Program-made: the position numbers and the translations under genes
DNA from: Lactifluus volemus
Lineage: Eukaryota > Basidiomycota > Agaricomycetes > Russulales > Russulaceae
DNA length: 64,000 nt
Direction of reading: 5' to 3'
Assembly: GCA_022376515.1 (NCBI GenBank)
Contig: WTXI01000009.1
Span: 806,001-870,000, forward strand
Part shown: piece by piece, positions 33,173 to 45,455 of the stretch
Layout: every line of letters starts with the position of its first letter
Position numbering within the stretch: the first letter of the stretch is position 1
Notes under the pieces: generated by a model
Databases searched by the model: none
Seen by the model: only the letters and a program-made list of their open reading frames with translations
What the model was told of the DNA's origin: nothing

Positions 33173-34612
33173 TAGACTGTCCGGGGGCCGGTCCGGGCCA
33201 GGGCCACCCCCATTTTGCCCGGCCCTGGCCCTGGCCCTCAGGGCCGGTCCACCCTGCAGCTGACCCTGGCCCTTGGAGGGCCAGCTGATGCTGGCCCTGG
33301 CCCGACCCGGGGCCAGCCCGGGGCCGACCCGGCCCCACCCCTTAAAAAAACTATTTAGTTAATTAATTAGTTCTGGTAAAACTTTCTCACACTTGATCAC
33401 ATAATCAACTCACAGGCTCCCTTCTGATAATTGCACAGTGGGGATTCGAACTCTCGACCACTGCACACAAAAATTGAAGCTGATGACATCTTTACCGTTA
33501 CACCATCTGAGCTCAATATATTTTTCCTCTATAGCCTCTCTTAAACTGTTGACTTGGCTCAGTCCGCTCCCAGGTTTACTTTTTCAACATGTTCTCACGC
33601 TTGCCTTATGATCCACTCCCTCACCCCGTGTTGCCGTGCCCGTGCCCACTCTTGTTTTCCGCCACTACCTCTGTCTTCGCCCTCCCTTCTCTCGCGCCTT
33701 CTCTGTCGCCGCCATTGCCCCGTCTCACGCCTTGCATCTTCAGACTCTTCTGTTGCCCCGCCCTCTGGTGCCGCCACCTTCTCTTGGTGCCATCGTCGCG
33801 ACACCTCCCCCTCACCGCTACCACTGCCGTGGCCTGTTAAGCTTGGTCCATTGGTGTGTCATGTTCTTTTTTTTTGACTTTTCACAACTAATCTTTCTTT
33901 ACTTTCTTGTTTCCCTTTCCCCTCCTGCATCTCCTTCGAGGGATGTCCCTGCACCCACCCTTAGACAGTCTATTGGTGTCACGGTCGTTCGGGTGTCGCT
34001 GTTGCGACCGTCCGAGCCCCTGATGCCAGTGACTCGTGCTATGGCGTGCGCGGGTCCCCTCCACTCTGTGTCGCACCTGCCATCTCCCCCTTCGCCCACC
34101 GCCATTCCCAACGTGGCAGTTGCTGTCCCAACGCAGTGTGCCGCCCCCCTCGCCGCCGCCTCTGATGCCGCTCTGACGTCGCTACTGCTGCCCTGACGCC
34201 GCAGCCCTGCCGTCGCTGCTGCTGCCCCGATGCCGCCGCCACTGCCTCGCTGTCGCTGCTGCGTCCCCCCCATCGCTTTTGCTTCCCCGATGCCGCCGCC
34301 ACTGCCCCGCCGCCCCTGCCATCGCTGCTGCTGCCCCGACGCCGCCGTCACTGCCCCGCCACCCCCCTGCCGCTGCCCTGACGCCCCCATTGCGGCACCA
34401 CCCTGCAGCCCCGCCCTCGCAGCCTCCCTATGGGTAGGGCCAGCAGGGTCGGCCCCGGGCCAACCCCTAAGGGCCGGTCGTAAATCTCTCTGGCCCTGGC
34501 CCTGGAAATAAGGGCAGGGCCACCCTGGTGCTGGCCCGGCCCCTCAAGGGCCAGCAAATTGCTGGCCCGGCCCTAGGGCCAACGAGGGCCAGCCCGGCCC
34601 CCGGACAGTCTA
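33173..34612. mobile_element. GGCC-armed non-autonomous hAT element, 1440 bp
   Basis: Termini tagactgtccgggggcc (33173) and its complement (ending 34612). Exact 8-bp target duplication agtccatt at 33165-33172 and 34613-34620. It lies in a Plavaka exon between codons for PNESI and the downstream DNYQ-like continuation. Arms of 170-180 bp match those of the transposase-bearing element at 15873-29304, so that family probably supplied the transposase. The interior (33344-34430) holds a tRNA-like segment and C-rich low-complexity DNA. There is no transposase. Confidence 0.93.
33432..33518 (-). other. tRNA-like Pol III promoter segment (SINE head or tRNA pseudogene)
   Basis: Read on the minus strand it contains an A-box-like TGGTGTAACGG and a B-box-like gagTTCGAATCC about 40 nt further on, the spacing of internal Pol III promoters. 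A proper cloverleaf cannot be drawn (the T stem is mispaired), so it is not a functional tRNA. It lies inside the non-autonomous hAT element. Confidence 0.5.
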
Positions 34613-35029
34613 AGTCCATTGCACGACAACCAAGTGAGAACAACTTGGATTGGAGATATTACTATGTTAATATGTGAGTGGTGTCTATCTCACTCTTTCT
34701 CATTTCTCACACTAATATATGGCCAGCTTTGTCGATCGCGACATGTTCATGCGGTACTCTGGTGAGGGTGTCGGCCATAAATCCACACGCCGTGCTCTTA
34801 GAGACGCCCGATTTGGTAACCCGTATGAGATTGATGAAGCGGAATGGATTGATGAAGATGATACATTAATGGTCGCTGACTCGGAGGAGGACAGTCACGC
34901 TTCAGATACTGAGAGTGAAAGTAGTGCCAGTGAACATGTAGATCTTGATGAGAATCTGATGCTGTACTGAGGGCAATTACTTTAATTATACACTTTTACT
35001 CCCATCATGAGCGTGTGAAAGTGAGATAA

Positions 35030-35660
35030 CGTGTGCGTAAAAGGCTTTAAGATTTCTGATAAGATTATCACAGCAACGATTCGTTCATCACGTCAAGAGA
35101 TTGTTATCCCAACTTATGGATAACAATACCTTGACGTGAAAATCTTATCATCATAAGATCTAGTTATACAGACAATACCTTGATATCCCAAGTTATTATC
35201 AAGTTAATACAATCTTATCACTATCAGGGATTGTTATCCCAACTTATGGATAACAATACCTTGACGTGATAATCTTATCATCATAAGATCTAGTTATACA
35301 GACAATACAGTACCTTGATATCCCAAGTTATTATCAAGTTAATACAATCTTATCACTATCAGGGATTGTTATCCCAACTTGTTATCGACAATACCTGGTC
35401 CGAATAATCATATCATCATAAGATCTAGATGTAAAAGTTAGATACAACAATACCTTGACATCCCAAGTTATCATCAGGTCAATACAATCTTATCACTATC
35501 AGGGATTGTCATCCCAAGTTATCACCAGGTCAATACAATCTTATCGTTATCAGGGATTGTTATTCCAAATTATTATTGACAATACCAGGTTGAAATAATT
35601 TTATTATAAAAATATATCACAAGGTATGACAAGGGATTGTAATAACTTGTCAAATAAGAT
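35030..35660. repeat. AT-rich tandem array, right subterminal region of the Plavaka-type element (inferred)
   Basis: Four to five degenerate units of about 130 bp start near 35098, 35226, 35361, 35501 and 35554. Each carries agggattgttatcccaa, then atcttatcatcataagatc, then cttgatatcccaagtt. The agggattgt word family matches the array at 15505-15872. Confidence 0.75.
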
Positions 35661-35663
35661 TAA

Positions 35664-38600
35664 ATGATAACCCCAAAATGGCGAGGGTTACCATTGTCAA
35701 ACCTTTTTTCAGAAGTTTCCGTGATGTCTTGTCCTTCCTCGTCCCTCCCCTCGTCGATCCAGCCCGCCTCCTCGACCCAACGCACCGTCTCGTACATACT
35801 ACCCGGCTCCTCGACCCAACCCACCGTCTCGTACATACTACCCGGCTCCCCGCCTCCACTATCGCCCCCCTCGCCATTCCCCTCGTCCTACTTAGGGACT
35901 GTCACCGCTCCCGCCTCACGCCCACATCTATCTTCACATCTGATTGGTCCGCCATCAGAACCACTCCCTCCTGCATCTCCAGCTAGCCAAGCCTTCAAAC
36001 ATCGCTTCAGCTTTCAAAAACTTGCTGCACCTGAGCCATCAAAGGCTGCTCGCCAGTCTCCCCCGTTGGCTCTGCGGACCGCGGACCTTGCCGCCGTAGA
36101 TCAGAGAGACCCACGGACAGTCACGAAGGCATTGGAACGAGCCATTCAACAAAGACTAGAAGAGAGAGCCCGGGGAGAGTCGGCACAGGCAAGGGCAAAG
36201 GACGATGTTCGGTCACTTGTGGAGCGTTTACTCTCGGGTAGGCCACCACCGAATGAGGAGCGGTCCTCCATTCTTTCAGCATGTGTCCAAGCGTGCGAAC
36301 TCGGGGGCCTGAATCTTTCTACGGTTCTACAAGAATTAACGATTGATGGGTGCCCACCGATATATTGGGCCATCGTAAACAGGGCTGCAGCATCCGGGAG
36401 CGACAATGTGGAGCTTGATTCCATTGTGTTCGCTTTGTTGGACGCCTGCCGACCTCTTCGTCCAGTAACCCTTGATGCCATCCGTCGCGCCTGCATGAGG
36501 GCGTCTGATAATGTCCTTCTCCAGCGGCTGTTTCTGGACATTCCCCTTCTCTCACCTCTTTCCGCGGGAGATATGATATTGCTGGGTAAAAACCTGAAAG
36601 ATCACGTCGACGTTGATGAGAAACGGGATGGCACTGGATCATTCGTGGCTTATATCAAAATCCCAAAGTTCCCACTGCGAATGCGCCTTTGTCATTCTGT
36701 CACGATTCAGTTCGTCGCATCATGTGCGTGCCCTTCTTTCCCGCGTGTGTCCAGAGGCCTGCGTTTTTACGCAACCCTCCCACAGGCAGGCTTTGGATAC
36801 TCAGATTTAACGCGGTTGTTGAGACTGCAGCGACGAAAGGTCAACCCGAGAGCAAGTGGTATCTCTCTCTTGAATTGGGCCAAAACTCGCCGCCGACAAC
36901 GGTCAACGCAAGCCTCATCGCAGGGCCCTCAAATCCGGCAGAAAATCGCGGTCCTGACCCTGCTCGGACAGTCTCATTCGGTTGTAATACGCCCGAACTA
37001 TCTCCTGGTCGTCTGCTCAGAGTCCGGCTCGATGAATGTCCGATAGGCCCCCACTTACTTTCTGGGTATGTCAAACTAGCATGCTCACACCCGTTGCCTC
37101 TAAAGCATCTGACTATTCGAAGATCATCACTGTTTGTCGGTTCGAACAAGACCTTCCACGCCGAGCTGTCCCAGTCACAACGTCCCCAGTTGCTCGCCGA
37201 TACTTTGATTACCTCAGTTTCAAGTTCACCGCAATTGGTGATACCTACCCCTGAATTACTGCAATCTCTACCTCTTCCCCCTACACCGAAGAAAAAGAGA
37301 TCAAGCCCACCGCACACAACGTTGCGGAGAGGGGGACGAATAGGTAATACACGTGTTCGTTTTTATTCCTAGCATTAGTAAACGTATCTGGTGCTGTAGT
37401 CGACCATGGGATATGGACTACAGCCCCGACTTTAAGCTCTGGATCCCGGACCGCTCCTAAAGCCACCGCACCATGCCTTCCACTAAATTCAAGAGGTATT
37501 AGTCACACCCGATCTCATTTCCGTACACACGTTTCTGACTTGGCCGTCAGGCGCTACAGGTGGATCGACAAAATGGTCTGTAGCTGGAACCAGTGACACG
37601 AGCCCGAGCACAAGTACGCCACTATCCACAGGAGAGGGAAATGAAGTTACGCAGAGCGAAAGCGTGACGTTGACAAACCCCGACTCCGGAGACTCTCGGT
37701 TGCCACCTCCGCCTTCTAAAACGGTCTTAGTGTTTCCAATACCTGTCGCTCCGGAAGAGAATTACCGCGCCAATCATTACTCCCGTACGTTGTTATCTGC
37801 TGTGTGATCATATCACTGGAGGCAGGGTATGCTCAACTTGCCGCTTTCCAGGGAAACCGGGAGTTCCTCCTCCCAGTACTCCCATGTTTTCTGCCGCAGA
37901 ATCAAATACTGCCAGCTCTGTTGATGGCTATCAGGGATCCCGTACACGGTCGTCGTGGGCCTCTGTGCCTACCGTATCACCCGGTCTCTCACCACCTCCG
38001 GATCTAGCGCCGCCACCAAGCTTGCCACCGAGTCCGGACCTACCACCACCTTGGGATTTGTCATCACTTTCCTGTCTCCAACCACCCCCGGGTGCACCCT
38101 TTTCGTCACACGAGTCTTGTCCCTACGATCACGCGGGCAGGGGCCCCAGATTCAGTTCGATTATATCCTCGCCGGATGGTCAACAGATTTTCTCCATCGA
38201 TGGTGACGACATAAAGCATGCCACAACGGGAACAATAGATGGAAACATGTCTACATCAGTTTCTGAGCACGATTCACAAAGGGAGAATACCTTGCACCCT
38301 GAAAAAGGATCGACTCCTTATATCACAGCAAACGAAGCTTACACTCACGCTCTGCGTATGGAAACACCACTCCAGGATGCGTTGGCCATCATTGGTTTCA
38401 GTGGCGAGTACATCCTTCAGGTTGGCTTCAATCCCATCGCACTACAAGAGGGCCTACTCATTGAAGAGATATACCTCTCCCTCAACGGAGACCTGCCTTT
38501 TCTCAATGACCAACCTGAACATGAGACATTTGCATCTATTTTTACTCCATTTCCTGGTGTGGTGTGTACCAAAGAACACGTCTACTACCTCCCTGTCGAC

Positions 38601-39923
38601 CCGCTTGCCCATGGCTACCCTCACTTGTCTTCCCTGGGTGGTTTCAAAGTGAGAACCGCCAACAACAGTGCAAGTGCAAGTGCAAGTGCGAGTGCGAGTG
38701 GCGGAGGAAGCCCTGGAAGTGATGAGAGTGGCAATGGTGACCTCCGCGGAAAGGGGAAATCCAGAGAAGACCGACCTGGGGCGGAAGGAGGTGGGGAAGG
38801 TGGCAAGGATGAAGGTGATGATGCCAGCGACGTTTCAGGAAAGCCCGGTGGGGGCGACAGCACCCCTGATCCTGGGTTTCACATCACTTTAAAGTCGATG
38901 CTGTCAATCAAAACCGGAAGCACGGTTTCTCATGATGTTACAACACGTGTAAATGCTGCGGTCATGGTAAGCTCATTCAATATAGAGGTGATATAAATTC
39001 ACCTTCGGTTCATGTAGTTCGATGCCAGCGTCCCAGATCATTGGCCGGGTCCAAAGATAGGAGTCGATATGTCTGAGGTTACTGTATCCTCTGAGACCCA
39101 TTGTGAAACCCAGGGTACCCTTGCTGGCCAACCAGCATACGTGCTATCACTAGCCGAGGTCTACATGACTGGATGTTCAACCGAAGAAATCGTGCTAGTA
39201 GGAGCCACTCCTGACGGTGTCTTTGCTGGTGGGGACTCAAAGAAAAGGACTGCGAACAAAGGCTCTTCCATAAACATAGGAGCAGGTTTCGTAGCCCCGA
39301 ATGGACCAACTCTAATGGCTGGGTTCACAAATGGCAAGGGGCGGGGTGCGGAAGAGACGGTCGGCCGTTGGGATATCTCTTTCCATTCACTCACTTCCAA
39401 CGTCCGTCGAGCCCATCTAACAGACCAAACCTATTCTTCTGTTGACGGTGGATCTTGGAAATTTGTCCCAAACACTGAAGACTTTGGCCGTGTCACGGCG
39501 GCAAAGTTCAAGGATGACCTTTCTCCATCAGGGATATTCCACATGTGGAAGAGGGCACCGACAAAGCTGGAGATCAAGATAATGTCGTGCTGGGAGACCC
39601 AGCCTGCTGGGTCAGCCAATCGCTGGAACACGCTGTTCAAGACCATGCTGCGGAGACCGGCCGCAGAACCAATTCCAGCGTTTGCAAACTTTATTTGCGC
39701 GGTGTCCACCGCTATCCACATGGAAAAGGTCCCCGATAAGGATATCTACGTCCTGTTTGAGAAAAACTTTGAAGGGGAGCTACTCGAGGAGCCTCAGCGT
39801 TTCAAAACTGTCAAGAAGCTGGTTGAATATGAGAATCTGGAGGTGCCGATGCTTTCCGCAATCATGGGGAGAACATCGCTGAGTAAGGCAGTACATCGTC
39901 ATCAAGGAAATATTTTACCATGA
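35664..39923 (+). CDS. uncharacterised N-terminus fused to the shared C-terminal module, 1329 aa
   Basis: Exons 35664-36723, 36786-37343, 37379-37495, 37551-37784, 37852-38966 and 39018-39923 total exactly 1330 codons. The start may instead be Met 21 (35724), because the first codons abut repeat DNA. Residues ~1-110 are Pro/Ser-rich. Residues ~140-520 are a globular region with an ankyrin-like stretch (DGCPPIYWAIVNRA), then RLWILRFNAVV and KWYLSLEL; I cannot name the family. A Pro-rich linker follows (~650-700). From about residue 750 comes the module also found in the genes at 41556 and 47501: STPYITANEAYTHALRME, FSGEYILQVGF, LLIEEIYLSLNGDLP, a Gly/Asp-rich low-complexity stretch with (Ser-Ala)n, then SMLSIKTG, IGVDMSEVTVSS and FKDDLSPSGIF. 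There are no signal peptide or membrane spans. Function unknown. Confidence 0.8.
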
Positions 39924-40655
39924 ACACTCTCATGGCCCGCTTCCCTCACCCACATTTCCATCTCCAACGCTTCATGTGCATCCGCCGCCTACGACGATTT
40001 TGTACAAGTCCCAAGGCCCACGTTTTACTATGCGATGGGCATCGAGCCAGCTTCATATCTTCTTCAAACATTTTGAACCCTTCCGCCGATCCCGGTAACT
40101 TCCCCAGCTCTTTCCCTTCGTCTCTTTCACATCGCGCTTTCCCTTGCCTATTGAGGGCACCAATAATGCCAGCAACACACCCCACCCGAACCCCTGTCCC
40201 CACCTCATCTGAGAGCGACATGGATAGCAAGAAATGCACACAAAGAACCTTTCGGGAACAGGGAGGTCGGGTTATACCAATTTTTGCTTCCATCATTCTA
40301 CAGCACCACCTCTTCCTTAGTACGTAATACCACTAGGCGGCGCTTTGCAAACTGCGGCGTCTCGAGTGCGCCCGCACCGGAAAAGTTGGGGACGCCCCTT
40401 ACTACTTTCTGTTTCACCTTCTTTCGCTTCACTCCGTTACTGTATTATCAATAAGTAAGTGCAAACGGACTTGTTGTAATAAATTGCACGAAGGAAGATA
40501 ATATATTCAGTTATTGGCATCGTTTTTGCTTTCCTGTGTCGCGCGAACCATTTTCGCTTTCCACTCGAAGGCCCTTATCTTATTTTAACCAAGCCATGCC
40601 GGAGTTGCTTTCTAATCTGCAAGCCCGAGTGCGTGAAAAGCGTCGCGCAATTAGA
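39924..40655. other. no recognised gene
   Basis: Downstream flank of the preceding gene. Only short frames without family resemblance. Confidence 0.4.
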
Positions 40656-41150
40656 TGACTTCTTGTGCGGTACCTCTATCCTGAAGCCCGGGACCCCACC
40701 GACAGCGTAAAAAACTCTCTTGTCCGCAGCAACGATAGCTCATGGTGGCATCGTCCGATAGGATAAACTTATCCCGGAACGGAGTCACGTGGCAGGATGC
40801 CCCAGAATCGTAGACTTTGGCTTCAATGCCCTAGGAGTGTGGTATGCCCGCTGCGACTGCTGACTCGATTTCTTTGTCGCGCACGACCCACTTGATGGCT
40901 GGCTTGCCCACGCCTCCTCCCCCGCACCATCTACTGACTCGATATTGGCTTCTTCGTCTGGAGCGGCGCAGCCGCTCTTGTTCGCGCCACCTTTCGCCTC
41001 GCCCAGATTTTTGCCTTGACGTTCCCACGTTTGGCGGGGAGGGCATATTAGCGCGTGTGTGGAAATGCTGCTTGTATTCACTGATCAAACTTGGTAGTGC
41101 CCACAGTGATGGCACAATCGTCAACATGCACCGCAAGTATCACGGTGTCA
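40656..41150 (-). pseudogene. Ty1/copia retrotransposon fragment (gag end and protease)
   Basis: Read on the minus strand, a protease active-site motif VYDSGASCHVTPFRDKF is followed, after a frameshift, by AADKRVFYAVGGVPG. This is the usual gag-protease context of Ty1/copia elements. Upstream is a Lys/Gly-rich stretch like the region after a gag zinc knuckle. Stops and frameshifts interrupt it, and no LTRs were recognised nearby. It is a short relic. Confidence 0.65.
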
Positions 41151-41555
41151 CTCCCGACTCGGATCTGCCCGCGAAGCACACCCCGGGTCTGCCTGTGACG
41201 TGTAAGCGACTCGCGGCTGACATGTGTATTTTCTTTTTGTACTTAAACAATTATAACAAGCAATCACTGCCAACCAGTACAGTAAAGCCATGTAATAGCC
41301 GGGCTACAAAACCTACCAAAACGGGAATACTGTACGAGTTCCGGTGGGAATCGGGATAGTAGTTTGCGCCAACTTGAACCATTGTTGGGCCTAGTATAGC
41401 AGACTGCAGTGCAGATACGTTACCGTGAAGTTCATGGATTAAACGTGTTTGCGTTTTCTCCTTTCCCTTCACTCTTTCCGTCTCCGTGCCATCCCTATTC
41501 TTTTCGTACATATCTATTCACTCAGAAGTGGTCACTGCCACTATCTTTGACGGCC
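41151..41555. other. spacer upstream of the BTB-module gene
   Basis: No gene seen. A pyrimidine-rich stretch at 41450-41530 just before the ATG is consistent with a fungal core promoter and 5' UTR. Confidence 0.4.
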
Positions 41556-44227
41556 ATGGACTCCGAGTCAGCAGTGAGCGCGGGCCCAAATTGCGCGCGC
41601 GTCGTTCGTCGTCATCGTGAATACTATTTCAAAGAAGCGGACATCGTCTTCCGCGTAAGATGCTAGTGATCGAACATCGTGTTGGTTGTTAATGTGAATT
41701 GATAGGTTGAAGATGTTCTGTTTCGTGTTCATCGCTATTTCTTCACACGCGAGTCTCCGTACTTCCGTTTCAAACTCCCCCACCCGGGCGGTGAAGGCAC
41801 TTCCGATAGCAACCCTTTGGTCCTCGAAGACACCCTCGCGATTGATTTCGAATGCTTCCTTTGGGTGTTTTATAACCCGTGTGTTTTCCATTCTTCGTTT
41901 CTCACCTTTGCTAATGTAACGCACCAGAAAGTTTTCAATTTATGATGCCACAATTGATAACTGGATTTCTATCCTAAAGCTCTCAGGACGATGGGGGTTT
42001 GCTGAGGTCAAAGCCCTCGCCGTTCGTAAACTTGAAGAACTTCAGATTCCCCCTCTCCAGAAGATTGTTACCTACCGCACTTATTCTGTCAACCCTAGCC
42101 TCCTTCAGGGAGCTTATGCCGCACTTACACTGCGCGATGAGCCCCTCACAATCGAGGAGGGTCGCCAGCTCGGTCTGGAAACTGCCCTGAAAATCTCTCA
42201 TGCCCGCCAAATCATGCGAACACCTGATTTACGTGGACGGAAACTAACAGACCACCGTGACAATACCTATGCCCTCCTCAGGGAAACCTTCCAATTGTCC
42301 TTTCCTGACGTGGGCGTTGAAGACGCTTCGTCGGCTTTGAAGGAGAAAGAGGACCAGGGACCTGCGCCTCCGCGTCCACCACCTCCATGTGCGTTCTTTT
42401 CGTCGTACGAGTCTATCTGTGCTTATAATCATGCACTTCAGACAAGCGTCTCAAATCCGATTCGACACCATCGGTCGCCGCAGTATCCTCTCCAAATAGG
42501 CACCAGATCGTCTCCGTCAGCACTCATGACAAAGGTCAAGATTCGACAGGGTCAATAGAGGGAGACACGTCTGCTTCAGTTCCTAAAGATGACACACAAA
42601 GAGAGAACAGCTTGAATCTTGACAAAGGAGCGACTCCTTACATCACAGCAAACGAGGCTTACAGTCACGCCCTGCGCATGGAAGCACCACTCCAGGCTGC
42701 ATTTTCCAACATTGGTTTCAGTGGCGAGTACATCCTGCAGGTTGGCTTCAGTCCGGTCGCACTGCACGAAGGCCTACTCATAGAAGAGATATACCTCTTC
42801 CTCAATGGAGACCTGCCTACACTCGATGACCAAGTTGTATCTGGGACATTTGCGCCTATTTTCACGCCGTTCCCTGGAGTGGCATGTACCCAAGAACGTG
42901 TGTACTACGTCCCTGTCGACCCACCTGCCCATGGCTACCCTCACTTGTCATCACTTGGCGGTTTCAAAGTGAGGACAGCAAACAGCAGTGCAAGCGCAAG
43001 CGCAAGCGGCGGAGGAAATCCTGGAGGTGATGACAGTGGTGCCGACAATGGTGACCTCTACGGAAAAGGGAAATCTAGTAGGGAAGACCTGCCTGAGGCG
43101 GGGGAAGGTGGGGGTGGCAACCATGAAGGGGGTGGTGGTGGAGACGACCCAGGAAAGCCCAGTGGAGGTGACAGCTCCCCTGATCCAAAATTTCATATTT
43201 CTTTCAACTCAATGCTGTCAATCAAAACTGGAGACACAATCTCTCATGATGTCACAACACTTGCAAATGTTGTGATCACGGTAAGCTCGTCGTGTTGAAC
43301 ATGGCGATGACATGAACTCACCTTTGGACTTAGTTCGATGCCAGCGTCCCAGATCCAACTCATTGGCCTGGCCGAAAGATGGGAGTCGATATGTCTGAGG
43401 TTACCGTATCCTCTGAGACACAGTGCGCTGGCCAAGCAGCATACATGCTGTCACTAGCCGAGGTCTACATCGCTGGATGTTCAACCGAAACAATCATGCT
43501 AGTAGAGGCCACTCCTGACGATGTCTTTTCTGGTGGCGACTCAAAGAGAAAGACTGCGACCAGAAGCTCTTCCATAAATGTGGGAGCAAGCTTTGCAGCT
43601 GCGAATGGGCCAACTCTAACGGCCGGGGTCACAAACAGCAATGCGCAGTGCGCAGAAGAGGCGGTTGGGCGGTGGGACGTTTCTCACCATTTGCTCACTT
43701 CCAAAGATCGTCGAGCATACCTACGGGACCAACCCTATTCTTTCGTTGGCGGTGGTTCTTGGAAATATGTCCCAAACATTGAAGACTTTGGCCATGTCAC
43801 GGTAGCAACGTTCAAGGACGACCTTTCGCCATCAGGGATATTCCGCATGGAGAAAAGGGCACCGACAAAAATAGAGATCAAGATAATATCATACTGGGAG
43901 ACCCAGCCTGGTTCAGCTAATCGCTGGAATGCGCTGTTCAAAACCATGCTGCCGCGGAGGAGGCCAGCGGAGCAGATTCCGGGGTTCGCTAACTTTGTTT
44001 GCTCAGTGTACGCTTTCATCAACTTGGAAAACTCGCCTGATAAGGATATGTTTGTTCTGATTGACGACAACTACGAAACGACGCTTCGGAAGGAGCCCCA
44101 GCATTTCCGAGCTTCCAAGCAGGTGGTCGGATGTGAGAATCTGGAGGTGCAGATGGTTTCCGCAATCATGGGGGAAGCACCACTAAGTAAGACAGAACAT
44201 CGCCATCAAGGAAATATTTTACTATAG
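41556..44227 (+). CDS. BTB protein fused to the shared C-terminal module, 821 aa
   Basis: Exons 41556-41654, 41706-41878, 41928-42388, 42442-43280 and 43334-44227 give exactly 822 codons with the stop. Residues ~1-240 are the agaricomycete BTB type: ADIVFRVEDVLFRVHRYFF, FLWVFYNPKFSIYDATIDNW, LQKIVTYRTY and AALTLRDEPLTIEEGRQLGL. BTB domains dimerise and recruit partners such as Cul3 ligases. A Pro-rich linker (PPRPPPP) ends at a phase-1 intron (gtgcgt..cttcag), and the module of unknown function fills residues ~244-821. The Gly/Asp-rich insert is present here in shorter form. Frames are intact. Without the linker intron the BTB frame would stop at 42558, so the fusion rests on that 53-nt intron, which has good borders and is conserved in position in the NACHT gene. 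Confidence 0.8.
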
Positions 44228-45183
44228 GCAAGGTGGCAACTTGGGCACAAACGCCTCGTCCATCGGCACCTCATATTCCAAAACATGCGGCCACATACCA
44301 CGATCCTCCCATGACGAGTTTCTATAAATCTCAAGACTCCTCGAGCTTTTACTATTCATTGGGTCAACCATCTCCGTCGTTCTGACACTCTCCACCCTTC
44401 ATCGCGGCTTTTCTACGCCCTCTTCTCATCTCTCACGGCATTTCCCCTTTGCCTCTTGAAGGCGCCGGTGTGCCGGCAACATCCGTGTCTGCACTCGGTC
44501 TTAGAGTGGCATCTGCGGCAAACGAGATGGGAGAACGGGTTGCAAGGTGGGTCAAACTGGAACAACTGGAGACCATTTTATGTACAACACTATGTACCCA
44601 CGCCATGATACGCACGGGTGAGTTGACAGGAGCCTTCACAACTCCAATTGAAGATCTTTGATGTATGTTTCATAGCCGTATGGCTCAGATGCTCTCTGTC
44701 ATCTTTCCTTTTACTTTGAATTGAAATGGAAGGATCGCACAAAGGCGATGGTGTCCACACGCGCCATCTAGTCAGATGACTCACTCACGAGACTCCAAGA
44801 CTTTTCATTCTCCCGGGAAAGGCAAGGCTGACACACGTACCTGCAGAGGGACATGGACATGGTTGGGATGGGCAGCGTGACACCGTGGACCACTCCTCAG
44901 TGCCAGTGGGTGGACACGAGGAATTAAGGGATTACAGAAAGAGAAAGGTCAGTCAGAGATGTGAAAAATTGTGATGCACCCAGGACCGTGCTTAGAAACA
45001 ACGGCAGTGTGATGACACACTTGAGGGTGATGGCATGGCCACTGGCCTTGGTATGACGGTAATGGGAGGCGATGACTTGGGTGGGGTTGTTGACCATCGT
45101 GCAAACAAGGATGTCTACATAGATACTAATCGAGATATTATAATAAGTCGAAACAAAGTTGAAACGCGGAAAATGATCCAGTC
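42389..45183. repeat. duplicated module cassette, copy 1
   Basis: From the linker intron through the module exons and about 950 bp of downstream DNA, this matches 51506-55317. Shared downstream words include gtttctataaatctcaagac and gtcgaaacaaagttgaaacg. The copies differ by about 740 bp present after the stop only in the second copy. At 45184 the cassette is joined to an ABC gene fragment. Confidence 0.85.
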
Positions 45184-45455
45184 CGGGTGTGTAAGCGAGT
45201 GGGCATGCATAGTGGAGCGGAAGGGATAAAACGTAGAACAGACTCGGGTCGCAAAATCTGTTAAGATGACCAACTTCAAAAAATGCCGTCTTTTCACCCG
45301 CACCTGACCCAACGACTGCCCAACTCTCTCCTTCTCGAACTGTCCAGTCAAGAGCACGGAGGACAGGTTTAGCATTGTTGGGATCGCCGAAACGATAGAC
45401 AATGGCTGTAGGTATTCGTACGGCATGAGAGACGAGCGACCATTTTGGGTGGTGG
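45184..45455 (-). pseudogene. third fragment of the ABC ATPase gene (5' end)
   Basis: Matches 15000-15258: first intron, Walker A exon and start region of the intact ABC gene (gcattgttgggatcgccgaa; gaccattttgggtgg). It contains an insertion of about 45 bp and a deletion near the start codon. It carries the 5' part that copy 1 (3606-5546) has lost. No other part of the gene follows. Confidence 0.88.

Larger units (their letters stand above)
29305..34972 (+). pseudogene. Plavaka-type transposase remnant, interrupted three times
   Basis: Pieces at 29313-29521, 31626-33172 and 34613-34970 join into the C-terminal two-thirds of a basidiomycete Plavaka-type transposase. Landmarks: FYKMFVPDLMHEFELGVWK, RYRQVPTFGHDTIR, KKLAARDFEDLLQ, YKFHRLGDYVEAIR, FVPRLKDHLLGRL, and DWRYYYVNM spliced to FVDRDMFMRYSGEGVGH. 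Several introns are clear (29265-29312 region, 31793-31832, 32240-32297, 32584-32625). It is dead: an in-frame TGA lies at 32015, the 5' exons are missing, a foldback element sits at 29522-31625, and a hAT element sits in an exon at 33173-34612. Removing the last and one target copy restores the frame exactly. Acidic catalytic residues would be in the lost 5' part. Confidence 0.85.

Noticed and set aside
33432..33518. functional tRNA gene
   Set aside because: The internal promoter boxes are present, but the T stem and acceptor stem do not pair.
33554..34390. C-rich frames of 83-186 codons
   Set aside because: Low-complexity interior of a non-autonomous transposon; no splice or start context and no family.
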